A stretch of DNA of 35,280 bases from Brevundimonas sp. (GTDB taxonomy: Bacteria; Pseudomonadota; Alphaproteobacteria; Caulobacterales; Caulobacteraceae), in NCBI RefSeq assembly GCF_004210735.1, contig NZ_SDZL01000030.1:1-35280 (forward strand). Direction: 5' to 3'. Positions within the stretch are counted from its first letter, which is position 1, and every line of letters begins with the position of its first letter. Below are positions 33,202-35,280 of this stretch, piece after piece. The notes below the pieces were generated by a model, which worked only from the letters and a program-made list of their open reading frames with translations, searched no databases and was not told the origin of the DNA. The translations under genes and the position numbers were made by a program.

Positions 33202-33936
33202 TCAGGCGAAGATCAGGTCGATCTGCTCCGGCGTCAGCAGGCGCCATTCGCCGGGCGCCAGGTCGTCCGGCAGGGTCAGGGCGCCCATCCGCTCGCGGTG
33301 CAGGGTCTCCACATGATTGCCGGCGGCGGCGAACATGCGGCGGACCTGATGATAGCGCCCCTCGGTCACGGTCAGCAGGGCCTCGGTCGGGCTGACGACC
33401 TCCAGCACGGCGGGGGCCAGGGGCTTGTCCTCGCCCTCCAGCACCAGCTCGCCCGAGGCGAACAGCGCGCCCTCATGCCCGGTCAGGGGGCGGGCCAGGG
33501 TCGCGCGATAGACCTTGGCCACATGGCGTTTGGGGCTGATGACCCGGTGCAGCAGGTCGCCGTCGTCGGTCAGCAGCAGCAGGCCGGTGGTCTGCTTGTC
33601 CAGCCGCCCGATGGTCGAGATGGCCGGGTCGCGCCGCAGCCAGCGGGTGGGCAGCACGTCATAGACCAGGGCCCCATCCTCCTTGCGCGAACAGGTCATG
33701 CCCAGCGGCTTGTTCAGCAGCATGACCAGGCCCTGAACCGGGTCCAGCGGGCGGCCGTCGACGGTCATGCGCGCGGGCAGGTCGGGGGTGACGGCGAGGC
33801 GTTGCGAGGCGTCGGTCAGCTCGACCCCGTCCAGGACGACGCCGCCCGCTTTCGCCAGCCGCGCCATCTCCTGCCGCGAGCCGTAGCCCATCGAGCCGAG
33901 CAGCTTGTCGAGGCGGGCGGTGGGGGTCTTGGCCAT
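33202..33936 (-). CDS. RsuA-family rRNA pseudouridine synthase
   Basis: Isomerises uridine in ribosomal RNA; closest in length and motifs to RsuA, which modifies position 516 of 16S rRNA. The 244-residue protein has an S4 RNA-binding domain (about 7-50, RLDKLLGSMGYGSRQEMARL). The catalytic motif is TIGRLDKQTTGLLLLTDDG with D113, followed by VAKVYRATL and EGRYHQVRRMFAAAGNHV. The start may be 33936 or the ATG at 33948. The GGAGG that would serve either lies inside the inverted-repeat element upstream: it abuts the 33948 ATG and is 12 bases from that at 33936. Confidence 0.92.
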   Translation of the reverse strand: MAKTPTARLDKLLGSMGYGSRQEMARLAKAGGVVLDGVELTDASQRLAVTPDLPARMTVDGRPLDPVQGLVMLLNKPLGMTCSRKEDGALVYDVLPTRWLRRDPAISTIGRLDKQTTGLLLLTDDGDLLHRVISPKRHVAKVYRATLARPLTGHEGALFASGELVLEGEDKPLAPAVLEVVSPTEALLTVTEGRYHQVRRMFAAAGNHVETLHRERMGALTLPDDLAPGEWRLLTPEQIDLIFA

Positions 33937-33938
33937 GG

Positions 33939-34121
33939 CTTTCGTCATCCTCCGGCAAGCCGCTTGCGGCGCAGACCGGGGGACCCAGCGGCGCCGAAGG
34001 CGACAATCCTTGCCCGCAGATCGGCCGATCGGAGCGCCCGTGACAGGGTCGCGCTCTCGCGCGCCGCTGGGTCCCCCGGTCTCGCCTCGCTGGCGCGAGG
34101 GTCGCCGGAGGATGACGAAAG
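33939..34121. repeat. 183-base inverted-repeat element (MITE- or REP-like)
   Basis: Perfect 18-base terminal inverted repeats (33939-33956 with 34104-34121, left end CTTTCGTCATCCTCCGGC) enclose a second perfect pair of 22-base arms (33973-33994 with 34061-34082, beginning AGACCGGGGGACCC). The central loop (33995-34060) carries a GATCGGCCGATC palindrome. It fills almost the whole space between the methyltransferase stop and the pseudouridine synthase start. It encodes no protein. It could fold as a long hairpin in RNA, and could act as a terminator or as a mobile non-autonomous element. Confidence 0.85.
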
Positions 34122-34126
34122 GGCGA

Positions 34127-35026
34127 TCACTTCACCGCCTCGAAAATCTTGTAGCCGCCCGTGTCGGCGACGGGGCGGACGCGTTTGAAGGCCTCGTTCA
34201 GCTCGGCCTCGTAGGGCAGGTGACGGTTGGCGACCAGCCACAGGACGCCGCCCTTTTTCAGCAGGCCCGCCGCCTGGCGGATGAATTTTTGGCCCAGGCG
34301 TTTGTCCTCGGACCCGCCGTCGTGGAAGGGCGGATTGCTGACGATGAAGTCCAGCGCCCCGTCGGCGGGCAGGGTGCGCACGTCGGCCCAGTCGAAGGTC
34401 GCGCGGGCGTCCGTGACATTCTTTTGGGCCATGGCGACGGCGCGGCGGTCCAGGTCGATCAGGCGCAGGGCCGCCACGGTGGGCGAGCGCAGCACCACGG
34501 TGGCCAGGGCCCCGAAGCCGCAGCCCAGGTCCGCGCCCGCCCCTTTCAGCGGCGGCAGATGCTGGGCCAGCAGGGCGGTGCCGGGATCGATCCGGTCCCA
34601 GGCGAAGACGCCGGGCTGGGACCAGGCGTCCAGCCCGTCGACCAGACGCGGCGCGCCCTCAAGGATGGCGGCGTCCAGCCCCTGGACCGTTTCGGGACGG
34701 ATGACGACGCAGCGGCGGTGGTGGGCCTTGGCGCTCTCGTTCACCTCCAGCCCGAAGGCCTTCAGCTCCTTGCCCAGGCGCGAGCCGCCCTTGTCCTTGG
34801 GCGCCATGACGTCGAGGCGGCCGCCGGGCTTCAGCGCGCGCAGGGCCAGGGCCAGGGTGTAGCGCCGCTCCACCGCGCCGGGCGGGGCGTAGATCATCGC
34901 CGCCTCGGCCGAACCGGGGGCGATATCCTCCAGCGCGGTCGAGCCGGGGATCAGGGGCGAGGTTTGGACGGCGGCGCCGGGCGGATCGAACACCGCCGGT
35001 GGGCGGCCATAGAGAAGCGTGGTCAT
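34127..35026 (-). CDS. RsmC-like class I SAM-dependent methyltransferase
   Basis: A 299-residue methyltransferase resembling RsmC/RlmG, which make N2-methylguanosine in rRNA. The SAM-binding motif I is GADLGCGFGALA (near 165), followed by LIDLDRRAVAMAQKN. The catalytic IVSNPPFHDGG motif (near 230) is typical of N2-guanine or N6-adenine methylation. The N-terminal half (MTTLLYGRPPAVF on) fits the degenerate domain of RsmC. ATG at 35026 is chosen because the longer open frame continues into low-complexity repeats (35066 onward). It ends 5 bases before the inverted-repeat element. Whether the target is 16S G1207 is inferred from family. Confidence 0.88.
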   Translation of the reverse strand: MTTLLYGRPPAVFDPPGAAVQTSPLIPGSTALEDIAPGSAEAAMIYAPPGAVERRYTLALALRALKPGGRLDVMAPKDKGGSRLGKELKAFGLEVNESAKAHHRRCVVIRPETVQGLDAAILEGAPRLVDGLDAWSQPGVFAWDRIDPGTALLAQHLPPLKGAGADLGCGFGALATVVLRSPTVAALRLIDLDRRAVAMAQKNVTDARATFDWADVRTLPADGALDFIVSNPPFHDGGSEDKRLGQKFIRQAAGLLKKGGVLWLVANRHLPYEAELNEAFKRVRPVADTGGYKIFEAVK

Positions 35027-35065
35027 GCGGGGCCTATAGCGGGTCCGGCGGCGGATTTCAGACCC

Positions 35066-35165
35066 GGGCGGAAAAAACAGGGTCTGAATAGTCTGAAAGG
35101 TCTGAAATCGGGGGTGGGTCGGGGGCGGAAAAGACGGTCTGATTAGTCTGAAAGGTCTGAAACCG
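35066..35165. repeat. Two direct repeats built of 9-base TCTGAAAGG-like units
   Basis: Thirty bases at 35081-35110 recur at 35136-35165 with two mismatches, each preceded by GGGCGGAAAA. Inside each copy TCTGAATAG, TCTGAAAGG, TCTGAAA follow one another at 9-base steps. A TTTCAGACC in reverse sense lies just before (35056-35064). The block sits 40-140 bases upstream of the methyltransferase start and may be a regulatory repeat or a decayed tandem repeat. Confidence 0.7.
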
Positions 35166-35167
35166 AT

Positions 35168-35280
35168 CCTCCCCCGTTCACGGGGGAGGGGGACCGCCGC
35201 AGGCGGTGGAGGGGGCGGACGCCAGGCGCGGCGCTTGAACTCGCCCCCTCCACCCCGCCGGGCCTTGCCCATCGCGGTCC
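35168..35280. repeat. Nested GC-rich palindromes at the window edge
   Basis: CCTCCCCCG (35168-35176) pairs with CGGGGGAGG (35181-35189) around TTCA. ACCGCC and GGCGGT pair at 35193-35207. GGTGGAGGGGGCG (35205-35217) pairs with CGCCCCCTCCACC (35242-35254). This resembles the interspersed intergenic palindromic elements common in alphaproteobacterial genomes. No gene is visible in this stretch, and the element may continue beyond the edge. Confidence 0.65.

Noticed and set aside
35027..35272. N-terminal extension of the methyltransferase through the repeat block
   Set aside because: The extension is made of repeat-derived and Pro/Arg-rich residues; the conserved start is at the ATG at 35026.

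Overview
The window is a GC-rich bacterial chromosome segment with very tight gene packing and many 1-8 base overlaps. The gene content and order point to an alphaproteobacterium of the Caulobacterales, most likely Brevundimonas or a close relative: a pilA-cpaA-cpaB-cpaC cluster, alpha-type addB-addA, tsaE-amgK-murU, and trpF-trpB-trpA-accD-folC. This assignment is from protein and synteny resemblance, not from a search. No rRNA, tRNA, CRISPR array, transposase or phage gene was seen.

Region 1 (18-5196) is a Tad/Flp pilus locus. On the minus strand pilA is followed by cpaA (prepilin peptidase), cpaB and cpaC (secretin); cpaD and later genes presumably lie beyond the left edge. A strong hairpin separates pilA from cpaA. 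Divergently, a stand-alone secretin N-terminal-domain protein is followed by two TadE/TadG-like minor pseudopilins. The AT-rich gap between the two arms carries repeated TTTACCTG-like motifs.

Region 2 (5200-16007) is mostly minus strand: a phosphatase overlapping pabB; a wHTH regulator with two tandem paralogous membrane proteins behind a promoter with three ACTTTA half-sites; AMP nucleosidase; an alpha/beta hydrolase; an AsmA-family protein; a small secreted plus-strand protein; and a secreted S9 peptidase.

Region 3 (16138-26238) is one plus-strand run whose first six genes overlap end to end: acyltransferase, tsaE, amgK, murU, addB, addA; then trxA. It mixes tRNA t6A synthesis, peptidoglycan sugar recycling and recombinational repair.

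Region 4 (26296-35280) is all minus strand: a FAD oxidoreductase, trpF, trpB, a small secreted Cys-containing protein, trpA, accD, folC and a small membrane protein. To the right lie an RsuA-type pseudouridine synthase and an RsmC-like methyltransferase, separated by a 183-base inverted-repeat element. The right edge carries short direct repeats and nested GC-rich palindromes.

Most of the window is housekeeping. The points most worth following are the membrane-pair/regulator module with its operator, the inverted-repeat element that appears to supply a ribosome binding site, the secreted protein coupled inside trpBA, the palindrome inserted in tsaE, and the altered active-site or metal-site residues in TrpA and AccD.
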